64,000 nt of DNA from Alistipes montrealensis (GTDB lineage: Bacteria > Bacteroidota > Bacteroidia > Bacteroidales > Rikenellaceae): contig NZ_JAGYXY010000001.1 in the NCBI RefSeq assembly GCF_018362775.1, positions 325,126 through 389,125 of the forward strand, in the 5' to 3' direction. A program made the translations under genes and the position numbers. Every line of letters begins with the position of its first letter. Positions within the stretch are counted from its first letter, which is position 1. The notes under the pieces were generated by a model. That model saw nothing but the letters and a program-made list of their open reading frames with translations. It was not told the DNA's origin and did not search any database. Below are positions 38,324 to 45,810 of this stretch, piece by piece.

Positions 38324-39169
38324 TCACGGACGCGGCATCCGCTCCGTCCGCGGTTTCCAGACCTCCCCGCCCCTGCGCAAGGGAATAAAGCAGGCCTGCT
38401 CCTTCCAGCTCCCTTCGACCCAGTAGGCATCCCAGCGCGTTACGGAACGGAAAGTTCGTACCGCTGCCTGCAAGCGCGGATCGGCGGAGTCGCTGACAAT
38501 CTCTTTTTCCGGCATCAGCAACTGCGCCCGGGCAATCCGCACGACCCGGCCCGTGGAATCGGCGGCAAAAACCATGCAAAGCGTCAGCATATCGGGCAGT
38601 TCACCGACATACAGGCTGTCGAACGCCGCGGCGGCACGCCGTACATTATCCTCCAAATCCATACCCTTTTTATATAGGCGGTTTCGGTAGGCTTTCGTCT
38701 CCCTTACACGCCCCTCGGACACCTTGGCGATCCATTCCCGTTCGAGGTTCCGCATAAATCCGTCGTGCTGGTAATGGACCATGCCGCCCGTGCCATAGCG
38801 AATCTCCCCGCTGAACCAGCCGGCTCGGGCATGTGGACCTTCTGCAAATTCGGGAAGCAACTCCGCTCCGGAAATAACGAAGTCGCCGTCCTCGGTGTTC
38901 ATGCGCTCAAGCCACAATATGCCCTCCCCGTCCAACCGCCAGACTCCGATACAGCGTCGCCAGCAAGCCGTGGAGCCGGAGGCGTTGAGCTCGTCCAGCC
39001 GTTTTTCGAGCCGGGCGAGCACAGCCGAATCTGCCGTCTCCAGCGGCAGGGCAAACAGGCACATCGTATCGCGCCCGACGATAAGCTGCTCGGCAGCCTG
39101 TCCGGTCGCCGAAACGCGGAAAGGCAGTAAGGCAGCAGCAACTAACAACAGGAGAAAGGCGCGTATCAT
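38324..39169 (-). CDS. Hypothetical secreted protein
   Basis: A 281-residue protein with a signal peptide (MIRAFLLLLVAAALLPFRVS). No family was recognised. It contains a charged central segment (EWIAKVSEGRVRETKAYRNR) and a C-terminal half ending KPRTERMPRP. The start at 39169 is chosen over 39211 because it begins the signal peptide and leaves a promoter-like TTTG-N20-TATCTTTC upstream. It is convergent with, and directly adjacent to, the histidine kinase gene. Confidence 0.7.
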   Translation of the reverse strand: MIRAFLLLLVAAALLPFRVSATGQAAEQLIVGRDTMCLFALPLETADSAVLARLEKRLDELNASGSTACWRRCIGVWRLDGEGILWLERMNTEDGDFVISGAELLPEFAEGPHARAGWFSGEIRYGTGGMVHYQHDGFMRNLEREWIAKVSEGRVRETKAYRNRLYKKGMDLEDNVRRAAAAFDSLYVGELPDMLTLCMVFAADSTGRVVRIARAQLLMPEKEIVSDSADPRLQAAVRTFRSVTRWDAYWVEGSWKEQACFIPLRRGGEVWKPRTERMPRP

Positions 39170-39186
39170 AAGCAACGGGATTTTCT

Positions 39187-39218
39187 GAAAGATACGCAAA
39201 TTCGCACGCATTTACAAA
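39187..39218 (-). promoter_or_regulatory. Probable sigma-A promoter of the hypothetical secreted protein
   Basis: Minus-strand TTTG (39218-39215), 20-base spacer and TATCTTTC (39194-39187), one mismatch to TAnnTTTG. Confidence 0.5.
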
Positions 39219-39261
39219 TCCCCGCCACCATTTTCTGCACGGCAGGCCGTACCAAAACGCA

Positions 39262-39294
39262 ACGGGGCCGGGAAGACAGTCTTCCCGGCCCCGT
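39262..39294 (-). terminator. Intrinsic terminator after the AraC-GyrI gene
   Basis: 15-bp perfect inverted repeat ACGGGGCCGGGAAGA/TCTTCCCGGCCCCGT with a 3-base loop, followed on the minus strand by TGCGTTTTGG. Confidence 0.7.
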
Positions 39295-39324
39295 ACGATC
39301 ATAGCCGGACCGGTGCGGCAGCGG

Positions 39325-40188
39325 CTACGCCAGCGGAATGTAAATCTCGGTTTTCAGCTTTTCGGCCGGAACCCGGTCGGGACTGTTGATATACTTTTCG
39401 AAGCAGGGACTGTCGCGCAGTTCACACCCGCTTCCGGGCAGCCACTCGCCGCAAATCTTCTTATAAGCGGCTCCCAGTCCGGTGTAGGGACCCGTATGGA
39501 GGAATACGGCGTATTTGCCTCCGGCAATCTCCTTCACGCCGATATCGCCGTCGGCAACCGGCCCTGCGGGCAGCGCCAGACAGACATCGCAGCGAAGGTC
39601 GCCATCCTGCGAAATATCGGGGTCGTTGTGATAAATAACAATGTTCTCGACCCCGGCCGAAAAGAGTTTGTGCTCCTTGACATAGCTCCACAGGCGAAGG
39701 AAATACGAACAATAGTCGACCTGGCTGTAATTTCCCTGTGCGCGGATGTAAGCCACGGTTTTAACGGGAATCTCCCGGATTTTGGGTTTCGACAACCGGA
39801 TTTCGGCGTCGGGGTGCATGTTGCTGTTCATCATCGGACGGTTTTTAGTGATTCGGTACGTTTTGGGCGAGATGCCGAAAAACCGCCGGAACGCCTTGCT
39901 CAGCGACGAGGGCGTGTCGTAGCCCACGCGGTAAGCCACCTCCGACACGGGAATGTCCGTATAGCGCAGCAGCCGTGCGGCAGTCTCGATCCGCGTACGG
40001 ACGATGAATTCGCCGATAGGCTCGCCGAGCATCGCCGAAACGATGCGGTGGAAATGGTACGGGGAAAAAGCCGAAATTCCGGCCAGGGTGCGCAGGTCGA
40101 TCTCCTCGTCGAGGTGCATCCGGATATACTCGACGACCAGGTTCAGGCGCCGTTGGTAATCGTTCGTTGTGGCAGGTTTGTTCTTCAT
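39325..40188 (-). CDS. AraC-family regulator with GyrI-like effector-binding domain
   Basis: A 287-residue transcription factor. The N-terminal AraC HTH pair (about residues 15-115) includes LAGISAFSPYHFHRIVSAML and VSEVAYRVGYDTPSSLSKAFRRF. The C-terminal 150 residues are a GyrI/SOUL-type small-molecule domain (KIREIPVKTVAYIRAQGNY, ...GKYAVFLHTGPYTGLGAAY), as in SbmC- or Rob-like proteins. The ligand is unknown; such regulators often sense drugs or hydrophobic compounds. A -7 box TACCTTTG (40203-40196) sits just 8 bases before the ATG, so the mRNA may be nearly leaderless. It appears monocistronic. Confidence 0.92.
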   Translation of the reverse strand: MKNKPATTNDYQRRLNLVVEYIRMHLDEEIDLRTLAGISAFSPYHFHRIVSAMLGEPIGEFIVRTRIETAARLLRYTDIPVSEVAYRVGYDTPSSLSKAFRRFFGISPKTYRITKNRPMMNSNMHPDAEIRLSKPKIREIPVKTVAYIRAQGNYSQVDYCSYFLRLWSYVKEHKLFSAGVENIVIYHNDPDISQDGDLRCDVCLALPAGPVADGDIGVKEIAGGKYAVFLHTGPYTGLGAAYKKICGEWLPGSGCELRDSPCFEKYINSPDRVPAEKLKTEIYIPLA

Positions 40189-40249
40189 CTCGCAGCAAAG
40201 GTAACGCATGCCGCACGAAGCGACTTTTCCAGTCTTGCGGATTTCACCC

Positions 40250-41266
40250 TCAGCGCATCATACTGCCGAAGGTACGCCGCCCGAAAAGATAGCGCAGCAC
40301 CACCGAGCCGCGGTAGATGTTCTCCGACGCCGAACCTTTGCGGGTTTCGCGAATCGCACGGCGCTTGCGGGCCAAGGCCCCGTGCCAGCGGATGAAGTCG
40401 CGGTAAGCGCGAAATACGGCCCGGAAATTATCCCTGCGGCCCTGCACCAGGTACGACAGCGCAGCGAGCACATCGAGCACCGGGCGCGCAACGGCCACGA
40501 AAAGCCGCTGTGCGGGCGAGGTGCATTTATAGAGCATGGCGAGGTTGTTCCGGTGGTTGTAGAAAACCTTGGTCGGAGAATCGGTCTGGAGCGTACCCCC
40601 TCCCAGATGGTAAACCGTGCTCTGCGGCACGATCCGCACGCGGTAACCGGCCAGTTGCATCCGCCAGCAGAGGTCGATCTCCTCCATATGGGCAAAGAAA
40701 TCGCCGTCGAAACCGCCCAGCGCCCGGAACACGTCGGCCCGGCAGCAGAAAGCCGCACCGCTCACCCAGAAAACGTCGCGCTGGTCGTCGTACTGCCCCC
40801 GGTCCTTCTCCACGCGGCGCAGGATGCGGCCCCGGCAGAAAGGATAGCCCAGGTAGTCGATAAAACCGCCCGAAGCCCCGGCGTATTCGAACTCCGTCCG
40901 GTCGGCATAGGAAATCAGTTTCGGAGCGACGACCGCCACGTCGGGATTGCGGTCCAGGCAGTCGAGGATAGGTTCGAGCCATCCCGCGGGAGTCTCGATA
41001 TCGGAGTTGAGCAACAGGTAATAGTCGGCGTCGATCCCCTCCAGCGCCCGGTTGTAGCCCCCGGCAAAGCCGTAGTTGGCATCCATGCACAGGACCGAGA
41101 CAGACGGAAATTCAGCAGCGAGCACCGCCACGGAATCGTCTGTCGAACCGTTGTCGGCAACGATAACCTCGACGCCTTCGGGCGCCGCAGCCACGACAGA
41201 CGGCAGAAAACGGCGCAGGTGCTCTACGCCGTTCCAGTTAAGTATTACGATTTTAGCGACTGCCAT
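40250..41266 (-). CDS. Glycosyltransferase family 2
   Basis: A 338-residue inverting glycosyltransferase with the GT-A fold: N-terminal AKIVILNWNGVEHLRRFL, nucleotide-sugar site VIVADNGSTDDS, DxD-like LLLNSDIE, and acceptor region GGFDGDFFAHMEEIDLCWRM (catalytic Glu/Asp). It resembles rhamnosyl or related transferases that build cell-surface glycan. Its start overlaps the end of the acyltransferase gene by 14 bases, so the two are co-transcribed and probably both serve envelope glycolipid assembly. Sugar specificity unknown. Confidence 0.92.
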   Translation of the reverse strand: MAVAKIVILNWNGVEHLRRFLPSVVAAAPEGVEVIVADNGSTDDSVAVLAAEFPSVSVLCMDANYGFAGGYNRALEGIDADYYLLLNSDIETPAGWLEPILDCLDRNPDVAVVAPKLISYADRTEFEYAGASGGFIDYLGYPFCRGRILRRVEKDRGQYDDQRDVFWVSGAAFCCRADVFRALGGFDGDFFAHMEEIDLCWRMQLAGYRVRIVPQSTVYHLGGGTLQTDSPTKVFYNHRNNLAMLYKCTSPAQRLFVAVARPVLDVLAALSYLVQGRRDNFRAVFRAYRDFIRWHGALARKRRAIRETRKGSASENIYRGSVVLRYLFGRRTFGSMMR

Positions 41267-42173
41267 GAATTCGTTTGTGTTTCCAGCGACGATGCGACCA
41301 CATCCACAGTTCGGGACACTCGCAAATCATCTTCTCCAGTTTACGAACGTAACGTTCCGTGATTTCGTATTCGGCAACCTCTTCTTTACCGTCATAAATC
41401 AGTTCGAAGGACATCTGATAACGGCCCCGCCGGAGGCGTTCCATCTTCACGAAGTAGACCGGAAGGTTACAGCGCAAGGCCAGTTTTTCGCCGCCGTCGA
41501 AAAAGATCGTATCCTGATTGAGGAAGCGGAACCAATGGCTGTCGGGCCGCCGCGGAGGGTTCTGGTCGGCGATAAGCCCCATCACGAGGTTCTTGCCTTC
41601 GACGCCCTTCGCCCGGTTGCGCAGGTAGAAGCGCAGGCTCTCTTTCATCGAAACGGTCATCGAATTCTCGTAGTTGCGCAGCCGCTGGTAGAGTTCCTCC
41701 ATCACTACGCTGCGCAGCGGATGGTAAACGGCGACCAGCATCTGCGAACGCTCGTACAAGCCCCAGTAGGAGCAGTACTCCCAGCACCCGAAATGGGCCG
41801 TCATGGCGATCCAGTCACGGCCGTGCACCGCCTCGACATGCTTCTCCACGTCTTTGACCGTAAGCACCGTCCGCCCTTTCTCCTCGTTCATGTAGGCCAT
41901 GTTGATCGTATCGACGAAGATTTCGGACAGCGTGCGGTAGAACTTCCGGCGGATGACGGCCAACTCCTGGCGGCTCTTTTCGGGGAACGAGTTGCGAAGG
42001 TTGGTCTTCACGACCTTCATGCGGTAGCGCAGGCAGTAATAGAGCAGGCCGAAGAGCACGTTCTCGACGACGTAGTATTTAAACCAGTAAGGCATCACGG
42101 CGAACACGCGGGCCCCCAGCCAGAGAGTTTCCAGCCAGAGACGCTGCAAGAGGTTCAGCTCGGTTCGTTTCAT
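41253..42173 (-). CDS. Lipid A biosynthesis (LpxL/HtrB-like) acyltransferase
   Basis: A 306-residue LPLAT-family acyltransferase with the catalytic H-x4-E motif in MTAHFGCWEYCSYWG, an N-terminal hydrophobic anchor region (LQRLWLETLWLGARVFAVMPYW) and the family block LVMGLIADQNPPR. It would add a secondary acyl chain to lipid A or a related lipid at the inner membrane. It is followed, with overlap, by a GT2 gene and preceded 12 bases away by DUF389, in one gene run from the rsmI side. Confidence 0.9.
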   Translation of the reverse strand: MKRTELNLLQRLWLETLWLGARVFAVMPYWFKYYVVENVLFGLLYYCLRYRMKVVKTNLRNSFPEKSRQELAVIRRKFYRTLSEIFVDTINMAYMNEEKGRTVLTVKDVEKHVEAVHGRDWIAMTAHFGCWEYCSYWGLYERSQMLVAVYHPLRSVVMEELYQRLRNYENSMTVSMKESLRFYLRNRAKGVEGKNLVMGLIADQNPPRRPDSHWFRFLNQDTIFFDGGEKLALRCNLPVYFVKMERLRRGRYQMSFELIYDGKEEVAEYEITERYVRKLEKMICECPELWMWSHRRWKHKRIHGSR

Positions 42174-42185
42174 GCCTCGATACCG

Positions 42186-43571
42186 TTAGGGTTCTACGAA
42201 AAGTTTGACGTTCTCGACCTTGGTGCGAATCTTCAGCCAGCGGGTCAGCGTCTCGCCGTCGACCGGCCGGGCAGGGTCTGCGGGCGTCACCACGCACACG
42301 AGCGTCGTATCGCCGGGCGTACCCTTGATGTCGAACGTGATGCCCTTGGTCAGCGAAATGGCCCTGATGTTGTCCATCATGGCGCCGACCTCGCGCGAAA
42401 TATCGTTCACCTCGACGTTGGTCACCCGGTAGCGCGTCAGCAGCGAGGACATTTCGCCGATCCGGCGGTTCTTCTCCTCCAGCAGTTCCTGATAACTCTT
42501 TTGCAGCGAAGCCACGTCGATCTTATCTTCCGTATTGGCCTGCCTGACGACCAGTTCGGTTTTCTTCAGCCCGAAATTGCGCATCTGCGCACGGGCATTT
42601 TCGATCACCTCTTCACCCAGCGGCTCGCCTACGAGCAGCAACTCGATCTGCGACGGGTTCTTGCCCTGCGCATAATGCTTGTTACACTCGATGACACGGG
42701 TATGCGGGAAATTGAAGACCTGCGACACGTATTTGTCGGTCACGGCTTCGAACACCGAAACGCGGACCATGTGGAAACCGATGACGACGCTCGGGATGAA
42801 GGTCACCAGCGTAATGACCATCATCAGCCGTTTGACCGTGCGTTCACGTGCCTTGTCGATAAAGGCCTTCTTCTCGTATTGGAGGAAACGCACCATGGCA
42901 TAAGTCGCCAGCGCGATGAACACCGAATTGATGAAGAAGAGATAGAACGCCCCGATAAAGAACTTTATCTGCCCGGTGGCCAGTCCGAAACCCGCAGTGC
43001 AGAGGGGCGGGATGAGGGCCGTGGCGATGGCCACGCCCGGGATCACGGTCGACGTGCGGTCCTGCCGCGTCTGGGCCACAACACCAGCCAAACCGCCGAA
43101 CAGGGCGATCAGCACGTCGTAGGTCGTAGGCACGGTGCGCGCCAGCAACTCGCTGCTGTTCGACGAAAGCGGCGAGATGAAGAAATAGACCGTCGAGGTG
43201 ATAATGGCGACGATGAACATCAGCGCCAGGTTGCGCAGCGATTTTTTGAGCAGTTCGAAATCGTTGATGCCCAGCGCAAGGCCGACGCCCATGATCGGGC
43301 CCATGATCGGCGAAATGAGCATCGCGCCGATGATTACGGCGGCCGAATTGACGTTCAGGCCCAGCGACGCAATCATCGTAGCGAAAATCAGTACCCAGAG
43401 GTTGACGCCGCGGAACTCGACGCCCTTCGAAATGGCGGCCACGACTTCGTCGCGCTGCGCCTTGTCCTCTTCGAGGCTGAAACGGCCCTTCATGAATTCG
43501 CGCAACTCCCCGAGCCACGCCGAAAACGAACGTTTCATGCCTTGCGTATCGTCTGTGCGATTATTTTCCAT
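42186..43571 (-). CDS. DUF389 (TIGR00341-like) integral membrane protein
   Basis: A 461-residue protein with a DUF389 membrane core, recognised by SAAVIIGAMLISPIMGPIMG and VIPGVAIATALIPPLCTAGF, preceded by a short cytoplasmic N-terminus and followed by a C-terminal soluble domain of about 200 residues (coiled region DVASLQKSYQELLEEKNRRI). Function unknown; transport has been suggested for the family. It lies 18 bases after rsmI on the same strand. Confidence 0.9.
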   Translation of the reverse strand: MENNRTDDTQGMKRSFSAWLGELREFMKGRFSLEEDKAQRDEVVAAISKGVEFRGVNLWVLIFATMIASLGLNVNSAAVIIGAMLISPIMGPIMGVGLALGINDFELLKKSLRNLALMFIVAIITSTVYFFISPLSSNSSELLARTVPTTYDVLIALFGGLAGVVAQTRQDRTSTVIPGVAIATALIPPLCTAGFGLATGQIKFFIGAFYLFFINSVFIALATYAMVRFLQYEKKAFIDKARERTVKRLMMVITLVTFIPSVVIGFHMVRVSVFEAVTDKYVSQVFNFPHTRVIECNKHYAQGKNPSQIELLLVGEPLGEEVIENARAQMRNFGLKKTELVVRQANTEDKIDVASLQKSYQELLEEKNRRIGEMSSLLTRYRVTNVEVNDISREVGAMMDNIRAISLTKGITFDIKGTPGDTTLVCVVTPADPARPVDGETLTRWLKIRTKVENVKLFVEP

Positions 43572-43589
43572 AGCTGTTTACAATTTGAA

Positions 43590-44294
43590 TCACTGAGCCT
43601 CTTCCTCCCGGCTGCGACGGACCTTGGGTTTTCCGGCCACGACAATCACGAATTCGCCCTTGGGCTCGGTCGCACGAAAATGGTCCAGCACTTCGGCAAC
43701 GGTTCCGCGAACGGTCTGCTCGAACTTTTTGGTGATCTCGCGCGACACCGAAACCCGGCGGTCTTCGCCGAAAACCCCGGCGAACTGTTCGAGGCACTTG
43801 ACCACACGATAAGGCGACTCGTAGAAAATCATCGTGCGCTCCTCGTCGGCGAGGGCCTGCAACTGTTTCGTGCGGCCCTTCTTCTGGGGCAGGAAGCCCT
43901 CGAAGCAAAAACGGTCGCAGGGAAATCCGCTCTGCACCAGCGCCGGAATCAGCGCCGTGGCGCCCGGCAGTGTTTCGACCTCGATGCCCGCCTCAACGCA
44001 CGTGCGCACGAGCAGGAACCCGGGGTCCGAAATACCGGGCGTCCCGGCATCCGACACGAGAGCCGCATTGCGTCCCGCAGCGATCGACCCGGCGACCATC
44101 TCGACCGTGGCGTGCTCGTTGAACTTGTGGTGCGAATGGAGTTTTTGCTCGATGCCGAGGTGTTTGAGCAGGAACGATGTCGTGCGCGTATCCTCGGCGA
44201 GGATGAAATCCACCTCGCGCAGGACGTTCACGGCGCGCAGCGTAATGTCGTCCAGATTCCCGATCGGCGTAGGTACGATATAGAGTTTGGCCAT
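43590..44294 (-). CDS. rsmI: 16S rRNA (cytidine1402-2'-O)-methyltransferase
   Basis: A 234-residue tetrapyrrole-methylase-fold enzyme that 2'-O-methylates C1402 in the ribosomal P site. Signatures: LYIVPTPIGNLDDITLRAV, ILAEDTRTTSFLLKHLGI, ALVSDAGTPGISDPG and the PYRVVKCLEQ block. A standard RsmI is about 280 residues, so the C-terminal extension is shorter here, as in many Bacteroidota. It starts 4 bases after the stop of the acidic protein gene. Confidence 0.95.
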   Translation of the reverse strand: MAKLYIVPTPIGNLDDITLRAVNVLREVDFILAEDTRTTSFLLKHLGIEQKLHSHHKFNEHATVEMVAGSIAAGRNAALVSDAGTPGISDPGFLLVRTCVEAGIEVETLPGATALIPALVQSGFPCDRFCFEGFLPQKKGRTKQLQALADEERTMIFYESPYRVVKCLEQFAGVFGEDRRVSVSREITKKFEQTVRGTVAEVLDHFRATEPKGEFVIVVAGKPKVRRSREEEAQ

Positions 44295-44298
44295 GCCG

Positions 44299-45618
44299 TT
44301 ACGAGAATTTGCGTTCGAGCAGTTCCATCATGAACTTCGCGCCGTCCGAATTGGGATTCCAGGCGTAGTTCTCGGCGATATAAATCATACACTCGTCGAA
44401 ATCGTCGAAAGCATTGAGCGTCCCGATAGCCTGCTCATAGGCTTCGCCGTCGCCGCCGAACAGGTCGCGGATCAGCAGGAATTTATCGTTGATGCCGATG
44501 GCCCGGCGAAGGTCCGCGACCGGCTCGCCGCGCCGCAGTTCCGAAGCGGCTCCGCGGTGCGGGGCAATCGTATCGGCCAGCGTCTGCACGTCGTGGTTGA
44601 TCACATCGCCCAACACGGCTCCGGCCGGAGCCGCAATCCCGATCTCCTCGAATTCCGACTCCTCCTCCGGCTCCGGTTGCTGAACCGGGGCAACTGCCGC
44701 AACGACAGGCTCCGCAACGGGCCGGGATTCGTGGGATTCACGGATTTCAGGCTGCTGCCGCTCAAGTTCTGCGGGCGCAGGCTCGATTTTCGGTTCGGGC
44801 TCTGCGACAGGCTCGGGACGGGTTTCCGCCACCTCGGGCGCCGCGGGTTTTTCAGCGGGCGCCGGAGTATCGTAGAGCGACATGATGACGCGCTGTTTAT
44901 GACGGTGACGGACTGTCTCCTCCTCCAATCCGAAGAGCGTGGGCGCAATGTATTGGGGCTTCTCCGCAGCGACGGGTTCCGGCACAGACTCCCCGGCAGC
45001 CTCCGCCGCAGGGACAGGGTCTGCCCCGGGCGTCAGCGCGGACGCCGGCTCTTCGACCGGCTCGTCCAGTTCTGCGATCGGTTCGGGTTCTTCGGCAACG
45101 AATACGGGAGCCGGTTCGGTCTCCGGTTCCGGTGCGGATTCAACCTCCGGTTCCGGTGCAGGGCCGGCCTCAAAAACGGGTTCCGGTTCCGGCACAGTCG
45201 TTTCCGGCATTTCCAGCATCTCCGACGGCTCCGGTTCAAGTTCCAACCCGGTTTCCGATTCAGGCTCCGATTCAGGCTCGGGCCCGGAAAACGCTTCGGC
45301 GGGCTCCGGCTCCGCTTCGAATGCCGATCCGGGCGCAGCATCGGAGTCGGATTCAAATCCGGCGCCATCCTCCGGGTCGAGCGAAAGCACCGCCCCGAGG
45401 TCGATGGCGACCGGAGCCGCAGCAGCGGGTTCCTCCGCCTCAACCGGGGCTTCCGCAACGGACGCCCCTTCCGCAAAGCGTACCGCGTCATAAAGTGTCC
45501 GCAGTTTTTCCAGTGCCAGATCGCGTTCGAGAGCCGGTATATGCCCGGAAGGGTCCCAGCCGTCGACAATCGCCGTCAGCTTGTGTAATTCGGTCCGTAT
45601 CGTTTTCAAATCCATCAT
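44299..45618 (-). CDS. Hypothetical Pro/Glu-rich protein with conserved C-terminal domain
   Basis: A 439-residue protein of unknown function. An N-terminal helical domain (MDLKTIRTELHKLTAIVDGW to about residue 45) leads into 280 residues dominated by Glu, Pro and Ala (for example EPEPAEAFSGPEPESEPESE). The last 100 residues form an ordered domain (ELRRGEPVADLRRAIGINDK, FLLIRDLFGGDGEAYEQAIG) with no recognised family. No signal peptide, so it is cytoplasmic. The start at 45618 follows a -7-like TATCTTTG (45644-45637); the longer frame from 45792 would include that promoter. Confidence 0.75.
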   Translation of the reverse strand: MMDLKTIRTELHKLTAIVDGWDPSGHIPALERDLALEKLRTLYDAVRFAEGASVAEAPVEAEEPAAAAPVAIDLGAVLSLDPEDGAGFESDSDAAPGSAFEAEPEPAEAFSGPEPESEPESETGLELEPEPSEMLEMPETTVPEPEPVFEAGPAPEPEVESAPEPETEPAPVFVAEEPEPIAELDEPVEEPASALTPGADPVPAAEAAGESVPEPVAAEKPQYIAPTLFGLEEETVRHRHKQRVIMSLYDTPAPAEKPAAPEVAETRPEPVAEPEPKIEPAPAELERQQPEIRESHESRPVAEPVVAAVAPVQQPEPEEESEFEEIGIAAPAGAVLGDVINHDVQTLADTIAPHRGAASELRRGEPVADLRRAIGINDKFLLIRDLFGGDGEAYEQAIGTLNAFDDFDECMIYIAENYAWNPNSDGAKFMMELLERKFS

Positions 45619-45743
45619 TGCGTACTGTTTTGACCTCCAAAGATAGCAAAAAATTATGAAAGCCCAGCGCATGCCCGGAACCTTTTGCCCGAAACGCCGC
45701 CGAACGGGATTTTTCGGGACATCGGCCCAACGCGGTACAACAT

Positions 45744-45768
45744 AAAAAAACAGCGGCCGAAACCGCTG
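45744..45768 (-). terminator. Intrinsic terminator after the BglX-like gene
   Basis: Minus-strand CAGCGG/CCGCTG with a 6-base loop followed by seven T, 43 bases past the stop. Confidence 0.85.
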
Positions 45769-45810
45769 CTCCCCTATTGTCGTTTTCCGCACATTCAGCC
45801 GAAAGACGTT

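Noticed and set aside
41076..44333. 1085-codon plus-strand open frame
   Set aside because: It lies antisense to five clear genes (GT2, acyltransferase, DUF389, rsmI and neighbour ends); it results from high GC and has no protein-family features.
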